Below, piece after piece: positions 53,401 to 61,791 of a DNA stretch of 64,000 nucleotides. The notes under the pieces are model-generated. The model made no database searches. It was given only the letters and a program-made list of their open reading frames with translations, and had not been told where the DNA came from. Position 1 is the first letter of the stretch. Each line of letters begins with the position of its first letter. Location of the stretch: positions 124,001-188,000 of the forward strand of contig JAGXRP010000077.1 of the NCBI GenBank assembly GCA_018335795.1. Direction: 5' to 3'. The translations under genes were made by a program, and so were the position numbers. This stretch comes from Desulfobulbaceae bacterium (GTDB lineage: Bacteria > Bacteroidota > Ignavibacteria > Kapaibacteriales > UBA2268).

Positions 53401-55128
53401 ATCATCATGTTGGAAACCACCGTCGCTACGTGCCCAAATTAGGTTCCCATCACTATCAAATTTAGCTAAGAAAAAGTCTTTTTTGCCAATACTTGTAAGG
53501 GTTTTACTTCCGATTGTCATCGAACCTTCGAAGAAACCGGACATGTAAATGTACAAATTGTTGTAGGATGCGTCAATGCAAGTTGAGATAACATCAGTTT
53601 TGCCACCAAAACTTTTGGCAAACTTATGTGTAAATTTATCGGAAACTCGAACTTTTACTTTGACATTTGCAGATTTAAAATCAGGATACCAAATGTATGA
53701 GCCACCTGTTACCTTGGTAGAAATCAAAGTCCATACTTTCCCATTATCAATCGAATAGTAAATGTCAACTTCGGTCTCATTGGTAACACCACTCCAATTA
53801 ATCTCAATAGCATCGCATTTGGAAAATACATCGGCTCTATTAGGTTCCTCTAATTTTATTCGTTGGAATCCGCCAAATAAATCAACTTCCAATGCACAAG
53901 GCAAACCATCAACTACTAGCGCAGCCTGGCGGTATATTTTTTCGTCTTGTGGTGTAAATCTTATCGTAATTTTTCTTGGAACATTCACCGGCATTATAAA
54001 ATCATAATTGGGCTGATTACCAACTCCATCACCCCAATCAACAACTTTGAAAAATCCAAGTGGCACTATTCTAATATCGCGAGTCGTTAAATTCTTCAAT
54101 CGTGGAGTTATAGTCACCGTTCGTTCGATATATGAGCCAATGTCCGGATTATCAAAATCAATTAAATCTGTGTCTGAATCTACATAGACAATATTTTCAT
54201 AAGGAACCAGATACTTTTTCTGAACAGACATCTTTAAAGGTACAAAATATATTGATACACTTCTTGATGTTTCAACTGTATCGCAAATATCAGGATTTGT
54301 CCAAATAATTTGGCAATGAACTTTGAAAGATATTGTTTCGGCAAATGATTTGTATATATTGTTCAAATCATTTCTTGTACCAACCATAACATATCTGCCG
54401 CCTGTCATTTTTGACATATATTCTAAGTCGTTACTTTTATCAGAAAGTAGAGTAATTGAAAAAAGTTGAATATTATTGTCATTCATGTCAGCTATTATTT
54501 TGTCCATCTTCAATGCTGTACCTTGTGATTCGTGTGCACCGTCAGAAAGAAATACTATTGCCCTCTTATGCCCCGGAGGTGCATCTTGTAATAAATGTAT
54601 CGCACCAGCTATTTCATCCAAAAAAGCGACATTGAAGTTAGTTCCACCAACGATTTGAATTGGCTTTTTAAGTGAATCCAAGAGAGCTTTCTTTTCTCGA
54701 GAAAAAGGGCTAATAATCGAGGCGGTGCCTGCGAAAGAAGTTATTGCAATTTGCGACTCAAGACCTAAATCAATAGTATTGATAAAGGTTTTAGCAGCAT
54801 CAATTGCCCAACTCCATTTCGATTCGCCATCTACTCTGTCTTGCATCGAACTGCTTCTGTCCAATACTAACACAACACTAACCGGTGCATCAACTTCGCA
54901 ATTGATTTCAATTAACTCATTTGGTATAACCAAACCATTATCAGTCACAACAAAATCAGCAGGAGTTAAACTAGTGTAATGTTGACCTTGAAAGTCATAG
55001 GCGCTGAAAAATGCAGCTACATTTGGAAACTTGTCGGGGACAATTTCAGAAACGGCAAAACTTTGGGCTTTAGAACTCGAATTGAAGAGAATTAAGCCCA
55101 AGAAACATAGTAGAATCAGCTTTTTCAT
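50473..55128 (-). CDS. Giant T9SS surface protein with von Willebrand A domain
   Basis: The 1551-residue exported protein has a signal peptide (1-21) and a vWA domain at about 95-275 with an intact MIDAS (VLDRSSS, GGTNF, FLSDGAH). SBBP-type beta-propeller repeats follow at about 530-600 (FFLAKFDSDGNLIWARSDGG). Several Ig-like modules of the choice-of-anchor/ASH type occupy about 760-1330. The last about 80 residues are a T9SS type A sorting domain (NPSPNPALTDF, VKLNILDVEGNVVMKL, SGVYFIKLEAG, SIMIAK). It would be secreted by T9SS and anchored at the cell surface. A vWA domain with an intact MIDAS suggests metal-dependent adhesion. It appears monocistronic. Confidence 0.93.
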   Translation of the reverse strand: MKKLILLCFLGLILFNSSSKAQSFAVSEIVPDKFPNVAAFFSAYDFQGQHYTSLTPADFVVTDNGLVIPNELIEINCEVDAPVSVVLVLDRSSSMQDRVDGESKWSWAIDAAKTFINTIDLGLESQIAITSFAGTASIISPFSREKKALLDSLKKPIQIVGGTNFNVAFLDEIAGAIHLLQDAPPGHKRAIVFLSDGAHESQGTALKMDKIIADMNDNNIQLFSITLLSDKSNDLEYMSKMTGGRYVMVGTRNDLNNIYKSFAETISFKVHCQIIWTNPDICDTVETSRSVSIYFVPLKMSVQKKYLVPYENIVYVDSDTDLIDFDNPDIGSYIERTVTITPRLKNLTTRDIRIVPLGFFKVVDWGDGVGNQPNYDFIMPVNVPRKITIRFTPQDEKIYRQAALVVDGLPCALEVDLFGGFQRIKLEEPNRADVFSKCDAIEINWSGVTNETEVDIYYSIDNGKVWTLISTKVTGGSYIWYPDFKSANVKVKVRVSDKFTHKFAKSFGGKTDVISTCIDASYNNLYIYMSGFFEGSMTIGSKTLTSIGKKDFFLAKFDSDGNLIWARSDGGFQHDDIAYGVSVDEDGNAYVIGTAYAGVKFGNSSPIFPISNVPYFFIAKYSSMGDFLNLNYLGGVKDFENFRPIPEKVSFYRVYGEQPKIFVEGSYTGQYSDYIIDKSLPQFPNARPFTAVFNERLNLIDLTQNRISNIIYTSKTAFDSDFNQYQTGDFTGSIKIGEINLQSLGGKDSFLSKYGKLPVSESVSDEFVIEQPQLSFSVPIVNFPDCTWGDSLEILATGLITNDSKLPTKITGAEIRDFASTDMYLDFELMTDLLDVVLNPGESIEVKFKFRPAYLNLRRAEFVVSGECMNDIKTELSGNGICGGLVLEEYDFGEVNLNKTVTDTIFCAFKNNSSYRVFIDPKIRGAHLLDYAISFPDYVTRTNNRIKVEPGECIDVIISFTPREMDERIADLNFFVESPCKNAVTVLKGFGISADVRVTSFDWERQRVNGTYNGEIVIRNNSNGIEYIDDIQFADNDGGAFTFNLQTQLPFSLAANGEERIPVTFNPIQEIDYEKEILVTVRSKTTNLKSTLNGTGYLPKLIATWQCGESVVVGQSTTAKLIIQNPSKSSDLTINEIYFLLQNTEYVWESGANPTNLTIAMEDILEIPVTFTPAAGSDHLNTIIIMADNYDAQFADEWRENRLSTDCDGINLSYVEQSAFGNKMICSESENSITITNTSKDSDIILYFSSHTIAGDLGFSINQTDDVIVGGGENFTFKIRFEPKRIGSYLSTLTIPNSASIPIEVLLTGSAGELTIQPEKTEYTFDPGKVFDYNVFLKLPNLNNSSLQSLKITISFDNSVIRFINNSFISQLNTNPVNGDYWVWDDIDYLGFGQLELTGSGNVTSTQSFEAFKIQFMTLLNDMGQTPIFATLDYDCYTSVNNLSVVNINEVCFNDNRIIYTSSAVRFFLANPSPNPALTDFKINYGIAFETDVKLNILDVEGNVVMKLVDGKLKAANYQVVLSTSDFNSGVYFIKLEAGPFIESKSIMIAK

Positions 55129-55232
55129 GTATTACCTAAAAATTTTTATACTCTTAACTATATAAGATTCCAAATTGCAAAACATTATCATATAAATATA
55201 ACACATAATTTGCAATATTGTTACAAAATTTG

Positions 55233-56291
55233 TTAAGAAATTGAAGATTCTAAAAAGACTATAGATTTTTTGTCAGTATCGAGTTCAATATTGACCCCGA
55301 TGGGGAAGGTGATTTTCGAATCTACATGCCCGAAAGGTAAGCCTAATACGACCGGTTTGCCCAAATCGGCAAAGTAATGATAGATAAGTTCGCGAATCGA
55401 ATATCCACGATTAGGATAGAAAGGTTTACGAGCATCTATATTACTAAATTTTCCGAATATAACGCCTTTGCATTGATTGAATTTCCCTGCTAAATGTAGT
55501 TGTGCAAACATTCGGTCTATTTGATAACCATGCTCTGAAACGTCTTCGATGAAAATGATTTTATTCATCGCATCGAATTCATACGGAGTCCCTAAAGTGG
55601 AGCAAAGCATTGTAAGATTTCCACCGACTAGTTCACCTTGAGCTACACCGGGTGAAACAATTGTCATGTTATTATCTTTGAATTCGTAAAATTGAACTGC
55701 GTGTTCGGAAAATAAAAGTTGCTGGAGATTGGTTTTAGTAAAACTATCAAAACTCATCGCTGCTACAGGCCCATGATAAGTAACAAGTGAAGATTTAATT
55801 CTAATCGCATTCAATAGAGCCGTAATGTCACTAAATCCCAAAATAATTTTCGGGTTGGCAGCTATAATATTATAATCCAATAAATCCAGCATTCTTATAG
55901 TGCCAAAACCGCCTCTTGCGGCAATGATTGCCTCGATTTCGGGACGAACGATAAAGCCCATGAATTCATCTGCTCTTTGTTGGTCAGTCCCAGAGAGGTA
56001 TCTATTATCGTTCTTTTGATTTTTTATAGATGTACCAAGTTCGATTTTGCATCCCATACCATTGAAAAATTTCAATCCGTTTCGGATTTCGTACATACTT
56101 GTTGGGCTTGCAGGAGCGGTTATGGCGATTGTGCCCCCGGGATATATTCCTTTTGGTTTGACAATATCTTTCGTATGGGCAGACATTGAGTTTGTTTGCG
56201 GGTCAAATCTCGAACCTGATTTATCATTAGCCATTAACGAGGAAGCCGCTAACCAAGCTGATGATGCTGTTATGAATTTACGTCTGTCCAT
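55233..56291 (-). CDS. LD-carboxypeptidase (S66 family) with Tat signal
   Basis: The 352-residue protein starts at ATG 56291 (MDRRKFITASSAWLAASSLM, a canonical twin-arginine signal; GAAGA is upstream). The peptidase domain has AITAPASP, AARGGFGTIRMLDLLDY and the nucleophile motif LGFSDITALL, with Glu in FIEDVSEHGYQIDR and His in PFGHVDSK, as in LdcA. The S66 family cleaves the L,D bond to the terminal D-Ala of murein tetrapeptides during recycling. LdcA is normally cytoplasmic, so the Tat signal indicates periplasmic action, possibly via a lipoprotein-free soluble form. It may be monocistronic. Confidence 0.9.
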   Translation of the reverse strand: MDRRKFITASSAWLAASSLMANDKSGSRFDPQTNSMSAHTKDIVKPKGIYPGGTIAITAPASPTSMYEIRNGLKFFNGMGCKIELGTSIKNQKNDNRYLSGTDQQRADEFMGFIVRPEIEAIIAARGGFGTIRMLDLLDYNIIAANPKIILGFSDITALLNAIRIKSSLVTYHGPVAAMSFDSFTKTNLQQLLFSEHAVQFYEFKDNNMTIVSPGVAQGELVGGNLTMLCSTLGTPYEFDAMNKIIFIEDVSEHGYQIDRMFAQLHLAGKFNQCKGVIFGKFSNIDARKPFYPNRGYSIRELIYHYFADLGKPVVLGLPFGHVDSKITFPIGVNIELDTDKKSIVFLESSIS

Positions 56292-56331
56292 CTTAATCTT
56301 CAAAATACTTTTATTATTCAAACAAAATACT

Positions 56332-56339
56332 TACTTTTG
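56332..56339 (+). promoter_or_regulatory. Candidate -7 element of the tRNA-Ser gene
   Basis: TACTTTTG matches TAnnTTTG and lies 23 bases before the mature tRNA 5' end. No clear TTG element is seen upstream. Confidence 0.4.
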
Positions 56340-56362
56340 CACACTCCAATTTGGAGCTCAAC

Positions 56363-56449
56363 GGAAAGATGCAGGAGTGGTTGAACTGGCACGCCTGGAA
56401 AGCGTGTGTACCTGCAAGGGTACCGTGGGTTCGAATCCCACTCTTTCCG
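56363..56449 (+). tRNA. tRNA-Ser (GGA)
   Basis: An 87-base type II tRNA. The acceptor arms GGAAAGA / TCTTTCC pair perfectly with discriminator G. The anticodon stem CACGC / GCGTG encloses loop CTGGAAA with anticodon GGA at 56397-56399, reading UCC and UCU. A long variable arm follows (TACC...GGTA). The T arm is GTGGG-TTCGAAT-CCCAC. The 3' CCA is not encoded. It lies on the plus strand between two minus-strand genes. Confidence 0.96.
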
Positions 56450-56508
56450 CAAATGTTTTTTGCATCAAAAGCATTGCGAATTTTGTGCCAATCTTCAGAA
56501 TTATTCTA

Positions 56509-58893
56509 TCATAGTTCCGCTATCGTAACTCCGGCTCCGCCTTCTACTAATTCACCCAATTTGAAAGATTTTATCGAAGGGTGATACTTAAGAAACTCAT
56601 GTACAGCATGTTTTAGAGCACCTGTTCCTTTTCCGTGTATAATGGTGATACGTTCCAAATTTGTCATTAGTGCTTCGGAAATGAATTCGTCTATCATTCG
56701 CATAGATTCTTCGGCTCTTCTACCGCGAATATCAATTCGAGATTCGGCATCAAATTTAACAAATTGAGCTGTAGATGATTTCTTTTCTTTGGCATTTTCG
56801 GCTTTTTTTATTCTGTCGTATGGCAACCTGAATTTGAACCCGTTGAACTCAACAACAGCCATTTTGTCTTCTTCGTTCACCATTACAATCGAACCACTCG
56901 AGTTATTATCTATCATAACTACATTATCGCCCGGAGCAAAGTCTGTTTCGGTAGCGACGGCATCAACTACTTTCTTTACCTCAGTTTCAACTTGAGATTT
57001 AAGTGTTGCCTTTGCTTCTTCGTAACCTTTCTTAATCTCGCCTACAGGCTTTTGTGATTCTTTAATTTCCTTAATTGTATTTTCAACCAACGAATTGGCT
57101 TTATTTACTATTTCGAATGCTTCGAGTTTCGCATCAGAAATCAAATCTTTTTTCTTCAGTTTGATTTCATTAAGTTTGGCTTCGTATTCGGAATTTAATT
57201 TCGCAAAAGTCAGTTTTTCTTTTTCAAGTTCATTTTTAAGATTTTGGCTTTCGGTTTTATATTTTTGCAAAAGCGAAATACTCGATTCGAGTTCAGATTG
57301 CCGAGAACCGAGATATTTTTTGGCTCTTTCGAGTACAAGTTCGGAAATGCCAATATTTCTTGCTAATACAAAAGCATAGGAATTACCGGGAATCCCTGAC
57401 AGGAAGTGATAAGTTGGAAGGAGTTTTACATCGTCAAATTCTAAAGAAGCATTGGCTATTACCGGATTATTCAGTGCATATGTTTTGAGCGATGATTGAT
57501 GAGTCGTTACAACAAAAAATAAATTAATGTTGATAAAGCTATCCAGCACTCCACATGCAAGTGCTGCACCTTCTTGAGGGTCAGTGCCTGAACCAATTTC
57601 GTCAACTAAAATGAGAGATTCTTTTCCGCAAGATTCGAGGATTATTTTTAGATTCAAAATCTGCGAACTAAACGTACTTAGGTCATTTTCTAATGATTGG
57701 TGGTCGCCGATTGCAGCGAAAACTGTTCTGAAATTTGTCCTACAATCTCCGAGTGGGAATATTCCGCTCAAAGCCATAAGGATATTTAGACCTATGCTTT
57801 TAAGTGCGACAGTTTTACCACCTGCATTGGGTCCCGAAATCAAGTGTCCTCGAGTTTCTTTCGTGAATTCAATCGTCAATGGCATTACCTTTTTGGCGCC
57901 CTTGGCATGAACAAGCAAAGGGTGTCTGACATCTTTCAGATAAATATAATCTTCTTCATTCACATTTGGCTTGATACCGCCGAAATCGACGGCATATTTA
58001 GCACGTGCTGTCATCGAATCCAAGTGAGCAAGTATGTCGAGCGATGCTATTAATAAATGGCTGTCTTTGCCGATTTCATTTGTCAGATTGGACAGTATTC
58101 TGTGGATTTCGCGTAATTCCTCGTTATGCAGCAGTGAAAGTTCGTTATTTAGCTCGATAATTTCCGAAGGCTCCAAAAACACAGTCGAACCTGTTTGCGA
58201 AATTCCATGGATAATACCGGGCAAAGCTCTTTTGTTTTCTGCTTTGATAGGCAAAACGAAACGCCCTTCGCGTACAGTATAAAAATCCTCGCGTGTCATG
58301 TCTTCATCTTGCACATGACGGAGAATTTTCTGCAGACGCATTCTGAGATGTTGCGACTTTTGCGTTATTTTTCGACGAATATCGTATAGCTCCTTGGTGG
58401 CTGTATCACGAATATCGCCATTATCATCAATTGCTTCGGTTATGTGCTTTTCGAGTAATTTGTTTACGTAGAGTTGCTCGACAAATTCATACAGTAAGGG
58501 GAATTGCTCTCGCCTGTCCTCGAAGAATTTGCCGATAATACGGAAAGCACGAATGACATCATGAACAGCCAAGACCTCTGATGAGGACAGAACTGCATTC
58601 TCAATTGCCGATTTATAAATCTTATGCTTGACGTCAGTCAAACCCTCGAAAGGTACTTTAAAACCGCTGAAATATAGCTGCTTGAGCGATTCTACAAGAT
58701 TAATTTCATTATTTAAAGAAAATAAATCATTATTTGGCTTGAGCGACTTGATTAGATTCACACCCAAATCGGAATAAGCGTATCTTGAAACAAAATTTAA
58801 TACGGAATTGAATTCCAATTCATTTAGAGAATCAACAAGTATAGCGTTATCGTAAGGATTATCGAAATTGGTTAAAACTTCATCTTTAAGCAT
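56509..58893 (-). CDS. mutS2: Endonuclease MutS2
   Basis: The 794-residue MutS2 protein has core and clamp domains (1-310) and an ABC-type ATPase with Walker A GPNAGGKTVALKSIG (about 355) and Walker B ILVDEIGSGTDPQEGAALA. A long coiled coil (about 515-620), a KOW-like segment and a C-terminal Smr nuclease domain with RIDIRGRRAEE and IIHGKGTGAL follow. Known roles include suppression of recombination and, as RqcU in Bacillus, rescue of collided ribosomes. ATG 58893 is preferred to the TTG one codon upstream. It begins 3 bases after the yqeY stop. Confidence 0.95.
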   Translation of the reverse strand: MLKDEVLTNFDNPYDNAILVDSLNELEFNSVLNFVSRYAYSDLGVNLIKSLKPNNDLFSLNNEINLVESLKQLYFSGFKVPFEGLTDVKHKIYKSAIENAVLSSSEVLAVHDVIRAFRIIGKFFEDRREQFPLLYEFVEQLYVNKLLEKHITEAIDDNGDIRDTATKELYDIRRKITQKSQHLRMRLQKILRHVQDEDMTREDFYTVREGRFVLPIKAENKRALPGIIHGISQTGSTVFLEPSEIIELNNELSLLHNEELREIHRILSNLTNEIGKDSHLLIASLDILAHLDSMTARAKYAVDFGGIKPNVNEEDYIYLKDVRHPLLVHAKGAKKVMPLTIEFTKETRGHLISGPNAGGKTVALKSIGLNILMALSGIFPLGDCRTNFRTVFAAIGDHQSLENDLSTFSSQILNLKIILESCGKESLILVDEIGSGTDPQEGAALACGVLDSFININLFFVVTTHQSSLKTYALNNPVIANASLEFDDVKLLPTYHFLSGIPGNSYAFVLARNIGISELVLERAKKYLGSRQSELESSISLLQKYKTESQNLKNELEKEKLTFAKLNSEYEAKLNEIKLKKKDLISDAKLEAFEIVNKANSLVENTIKEIKESQKPVGEIKKGYEEAKATLKSQVETEVKKVVDAVATETDFAPGDNVVMIDNNSSGSIVMVNEEDKMAVVEFNGFKFRLPYDRIKKAENAKEKKSSTAQFVKFDAESRIDIRGRRAEESMRMIDEFISEALMTNLERITIIHGKGTGALKHAVHEFLKYHPSIKSFKLGELVEGGAGVTIAEL

Positions 58894-58896
58894 CAA

Positions 58897-59346
58897 TTAA
58901 GCCCCAAGCAATTCTTTTGCAATTTGTTGAATTAACTTATTGTCTCCCTTCCCTTTTAGTTGTTTGACCGAAGCACCTATTAATTTGCCTAAATCGGACG
59001 CTTTGTCAAATCCGTTTTCGGAAATAATTTCGCGAATTACATCACGCATTTCATCTGCAGACATTTGCTTTGGCAAAAACTCCATGATGATTTTCAACTC
59101 TTCTTCTTCCTTTTCTTTCAAATCTGTTCTTCCGGCATTAGCATACATTTCGATGGCATCCTTTCGTTTTTTTGCTAATGAATTGAGTATGTTGATTTCT
59201 TCATCAGGAGTCATTTCTTTCCCTGTCCCTGATTTTGCAAATTCGATTATTACAGCTCTGATGGAACGAATTGTTTCGAGTCTTAATTTTTCACCTGCTT
59301 TCATTGCGGCTTTCATTTGCTCGTTGATTGTTGTTTCTAATGACAT
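58897..59346 (-). CDS. yqeY: GatB/YqeY-domain protein
   Basis: The 149-residue YqeY protein, related to the tail domain of the GatB amidotransferase subunit, is mostly helical: MKAAMKAGEKLRLETIRSIR, then EMTPDEEINILNSLAKKRKD and the C-terminal GKLIGASVKQLKGKGDNKLI. The start at ATG 59346 is set by AGAGG 8 bases upstream; a longer frame of 15 codons would run into trmH. It probably binds tRNA, but the cellular role is unclear. It sits between trmH (26 bases) and mutS2 (3 bases) in one operon. Confidence 0.93.
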   Translation of the reverse strand: MSLETTINEQMKAAMKAGEKLRLETIRSIRAVIIEFAKSGTGKEMTPDEEINILNSLAKKRKDAIEMYANAGRTDLKEKEEEELKIIMEFLPKQMSADEMRDVIREIISENGFDKASDLGKLIGASVKQLKGKGDNKLIQQIAKELLGA

Positions 59347-59372
59347 AAAAATACCTCTATATTTATTTATAT

Positions 59373-59960
59373 TTATCTTCGTAATTTCCATTCATGCAAT
59401 TTTGAATCGTAGAATTCCTGACTCAATCTGCATTGATTATAAAAGCCACTTACCTGTCGCTGTCTGTAAGCTTCGTACATGCTAATGGCACAAGCCACCG
59501 AAATATTGAGGCTTTTAATCATGCCAACTTGAGGTATAATAAAATTGCCGTCAGCCAATTCACAAGCTTTCTCAGTGATGCCGAAGTGTTCGTTCCCAAA
59601 CACAAGGGCAACTTTTTCAGTCAAATCCAAATCATAAAGTGATTTCGAATCATTTGCCAAATGGGTTGTAAAAATTTTGAATTCCTGGCTTCTGAGCTTC
59701 GAATAACATTCTTCGATATCGGTAAAGAATTCGGATTCGACCCACTTTCTTGCACTTGCCGAACTCGAATCGCCTAACTTTGGGAATCTCTGAGAACCAT
59801 CATATACAAAATACACTTTCAATATACCTACTGCATCGCAAGAACGCAAACAAGCAGATAGGTTATGCGGGTCCCAGATATTCTCGAATACGGCCGTCAA
59901 ATCTTCTTGCCTGTTTTGCAAGACCTTTTCAAATCTCTTAAGACGTTTTTCTGTTAACAC
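59373..59960 (-). CDS. trmH: tRNA (guanosine(18)-2'-O)-methyltransferase TrmH (SPOUT)
   Basis: The 195-residue SPOUT methyltransferase shows the three SpoU motifs: NIWDPHNLSACLRSCDAVG, LVFGNEHFGIT and IPQVGMIKSLNISVACAI, which together form the S-adenosylmethionine trefoil knot. The N-terminal RFEKVLQNRQEDLTAVFEN is the TrmH extension. It would methylate G18 in the D loop of tRNAs. Length is typical. It leads the trmH-yqeY-mutS2 group. Confidence 0.9.
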   Translation of the reverse strand: MLTEKRLKRFEKVLQNRQEDLTAVFENIWDPHNLSACLRSCDAVGILKVYFVYDGSQRFPKLGDSSSASARKWVESEFFTDIEECYSKLRSQEFKIFTTHLANDSKSLYDLDLTEKVALVFGNEHFGITEKACELADGNFIIPQVGMIKSLNISVACAISMYEAYRQRQVSGFYNQCRLSQEFYDSKLHEWKLRR

Positions 59961-60074
59961 AATTCAATATCTATTTTATTCATCAACGTAGATAAAACGT
60001 ATATAAATGAATTGTATTTAATCAAAACGCTCTAATTGGCATTTCTCATTGATTAGATTGAGGCTATTTGAGTT

Positions 60075-60977
60075 TTAAAAATAGTTTGAGTTCCGAAGGT
60101 ATTCTGAATAAAGTCCGGGCTCGACATGAACAGTTGTTTTGTAATTCAATTTATAAAAGATAGATTTCTCGACTGCACTTGCCAAAATATGTGCATCGTG
60201 GACGCTCATTTCTGCCGGCAGTCTAATATCTATATTTAATTCTTTGTGGTCGCCATAGCTATGAATGCGGAAGTGATGAACAGAAGTTATAGCGGGATTT
60301 ACATCTTTGGCAATTTTCATTACTTTTAATTTGAATTCATGTGAAGGATGTTCTCCAAGTAAAGAACTTGCAGCAGTTTTAAGTATTTCGTATGTTACGT
60401 AGAACAACATCAACGACACGCCCATAGCGAGTACACTATCCATCCAATAAAATTGTTCACCGAAAAATGCACCCACAACAATAACGACTGTAGAGATTGC
60501 ATCTGACCTGTGATGCCAACCATCAGCTCTGAGTGATTCTGATTGAATTATCTTGCCATAATAAATTGAATATTGAGCCATCGCCTCTTTGATTAGAATC
60601 GTAACTGAGAAAATGATCAGTGTGGTAATATCATAATCCACAATTTCACGAGTTTGTAATCTCGATATTGATTCAGAGATAAAATTCACGCCAACAACAG
60701 CTAAAACAGTGGCTACAATGACCGAAATGACTGATTCAGCCCTACCATGCCCAAAAGGATGCTCGTAATCAGCCGGCTTAGAAGCTATCCAAAATCCTAT
60801 TAGCACAACGGCTGACGTTATCGAATCTGATAATGAATGCCATGCATCAGCAATCATTGCAAGCGAGCCAATCCTAAGTCCAGCATAATATTTAATACCA
60901 AAAACTAAGATGTTCAGAATGATTGAAATCCAAACTAAAACATAAGCTACATGATATTTATTTTTGGGTTGCTTCAT
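60075..60977 (-). CDS. Cation diffusion facilitator (CDF) metal transporter
   Basis: The 300-residue inner-membrane metal/H+ antiporter has six membrane helices and a C-terminal cytoplasmic metallochaperone-like domain (about 210-300). The metal site is formed by DAWHSLSD on TM2 (Asp-x3-Asp pattern with His) and RADGWHHRSD on TM5, separated by HPFGHGRAE after TM2. This residue set is typical of FieF/ZitB-type Zn or Fe/Mn exporters; the metal cannot be fixed. It starts 5 bases after the stop of an OmpA-like gene. Confidence 0.92.
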   Translation of the reverse strand: MKQPKNKYHVAYVLVWISIILNILVFGIKYYAGLRIGSLAMIADAWHSLSDSITSAVVLIGFWIASKPADYEHPFGHGRAESVISVIVATVLAVVGVNFISESISRLQTREIVDYDITTLIIFSVTILIKEAMAQYSIYYGKIIQSESLRADGWHHRSDAISTVVIVVGAFFGEQFYWMDSVLAMGVSLMLFYVTYEILKTAASSLLGEHPSHEFKLKVMKIAKDVNPAITSVHHFRIHSYGDHKELNIDIRLPAEMSVHDAHILASAVEKSIFYKLNYKTTVHVEPGLYSEYLRNSNYF

Positions 60978-60982
60978 CAGAA

Positions 60983-61768
60983 TTATAATTTCATAACTTT
61001 AGCAATCTTTACAGTCAAATCGAACACGGGTTCTTTGGGTGGAGGCGGTGTTTTAGATTTTGTCTTTTTAACCGGCTTTGGAGCGGTCGTTATGATTAAA
61101 TCTGTCGAAACAGAAGCATTTCGCTCCTGAATATTGTTGTTTTTAATCATTTCTCGCAATACTTCTGCACGAAGATCTAATAATTCAGTCAACTGTTCTT
61201 TATTTTTCAAAGTTACGGTTTTTGTTTTCTTTTTACCTTTTTCAGTTACAGTCTTTTTGACTTTTTTATCTTTGAAATATGAATCGCTACTATTGATAAC
61301 CAAATCTATATGCAAGCCTTTTTGGTGAGATAATAGATGTTTTATAAATTTTATATACGTTAAGAGTGAATCATGAGTTTCTGAATCATTATCATTGAAG
61401 GCATCAATTTTGAGCAATTCAAGCCCTTCGGTCAGTTTTAAGACATTCAAATCTCTTGACATTTCTGAATACTTGCTAACATTCTTAAGATTGAGCAATA
61501 CAGCATGGTCAAGTAGCAAAAAGCCTTCCAAAATGATTGAATATTGCTCTCCAACCGGTAAAACTTGCTGATAAGCACCGTCAACGGAATTAGATTTTGC
61601 TTCAAAAACAACACCATCAGAATTAATAAATTTAATTTTTGTAGAAATTATACGCTCATCTTCGATGTTTTTTACAATTCCCGAAATAAGGACAACCTGC
61701 TTATCCTTCGATATCCCTTGATGCAAAGCAAATAAAAAAAGTGCTATGAAAAATATGTATTTCATCAA
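60983..61768 (-). CDS. Exported protein with divergent OmpA-like domain
   Basis: The 261-residue protein has a signal peptide (1-20) and a carboxypeptidase-like beta domain (about 24-95). A C-terminal region follows that reads like a divergent OmpA peptidoglycan-binding domain: LLTYIKFIKHLLSHQKGLHI then NSSDS, and later LDLRAEVLREMIKNNNI. The Asp162 and Arg200 positions fit the diaminopimelate-binding Asp and Arg of OmpA. A 25-residue Lys/Thr-rich insertion (166-190) separates them. The C-terminus has PPPPKEP. It lies between lolC/E (23 bases) and the CDF gene. Assignment to OmpA-like is inference. Confidence 0.7.
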   Translation of the reverse strand: MMKYIFFIALFLFALHQGISKDKQVVLISGIVKNIEDERIISTKIKFINSDGVVFEAKSNSVDGAYQQVLPVGEQYSIILEGFLLLDHAVLLNLKNVSKYSEMSRDLNVLKLTEGLELLKIDAFNDNDSETHDSLLTYIKFIKHLLSHQKGLHIDLVINSSDSYFKDKKVKKTVTEKGKKKTKTVTLKNKEQLTELLDLRAEVLREMIKNNNIQERNASVSTDLIITTAPKPVKKTKSKTPPPPKEPVFDLTVKIAKVMKL

Positions 61769-61791
61769 AATCCCTTAATTTTAAAAAAATA

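Noticed and set aside
56047-56514. Plus-strand 155-residue frame running through the tRNA-Ser
   Set aside because: It is antisense to the LD-carboxypeptidase and crosses a well-folded tRNA; its composition is not protein-like.
58940-59485. Plus-strand 181-residue frame
   Set aside because: It is wholly antisense to yqeY and trmH, both of which have clear family motifs.
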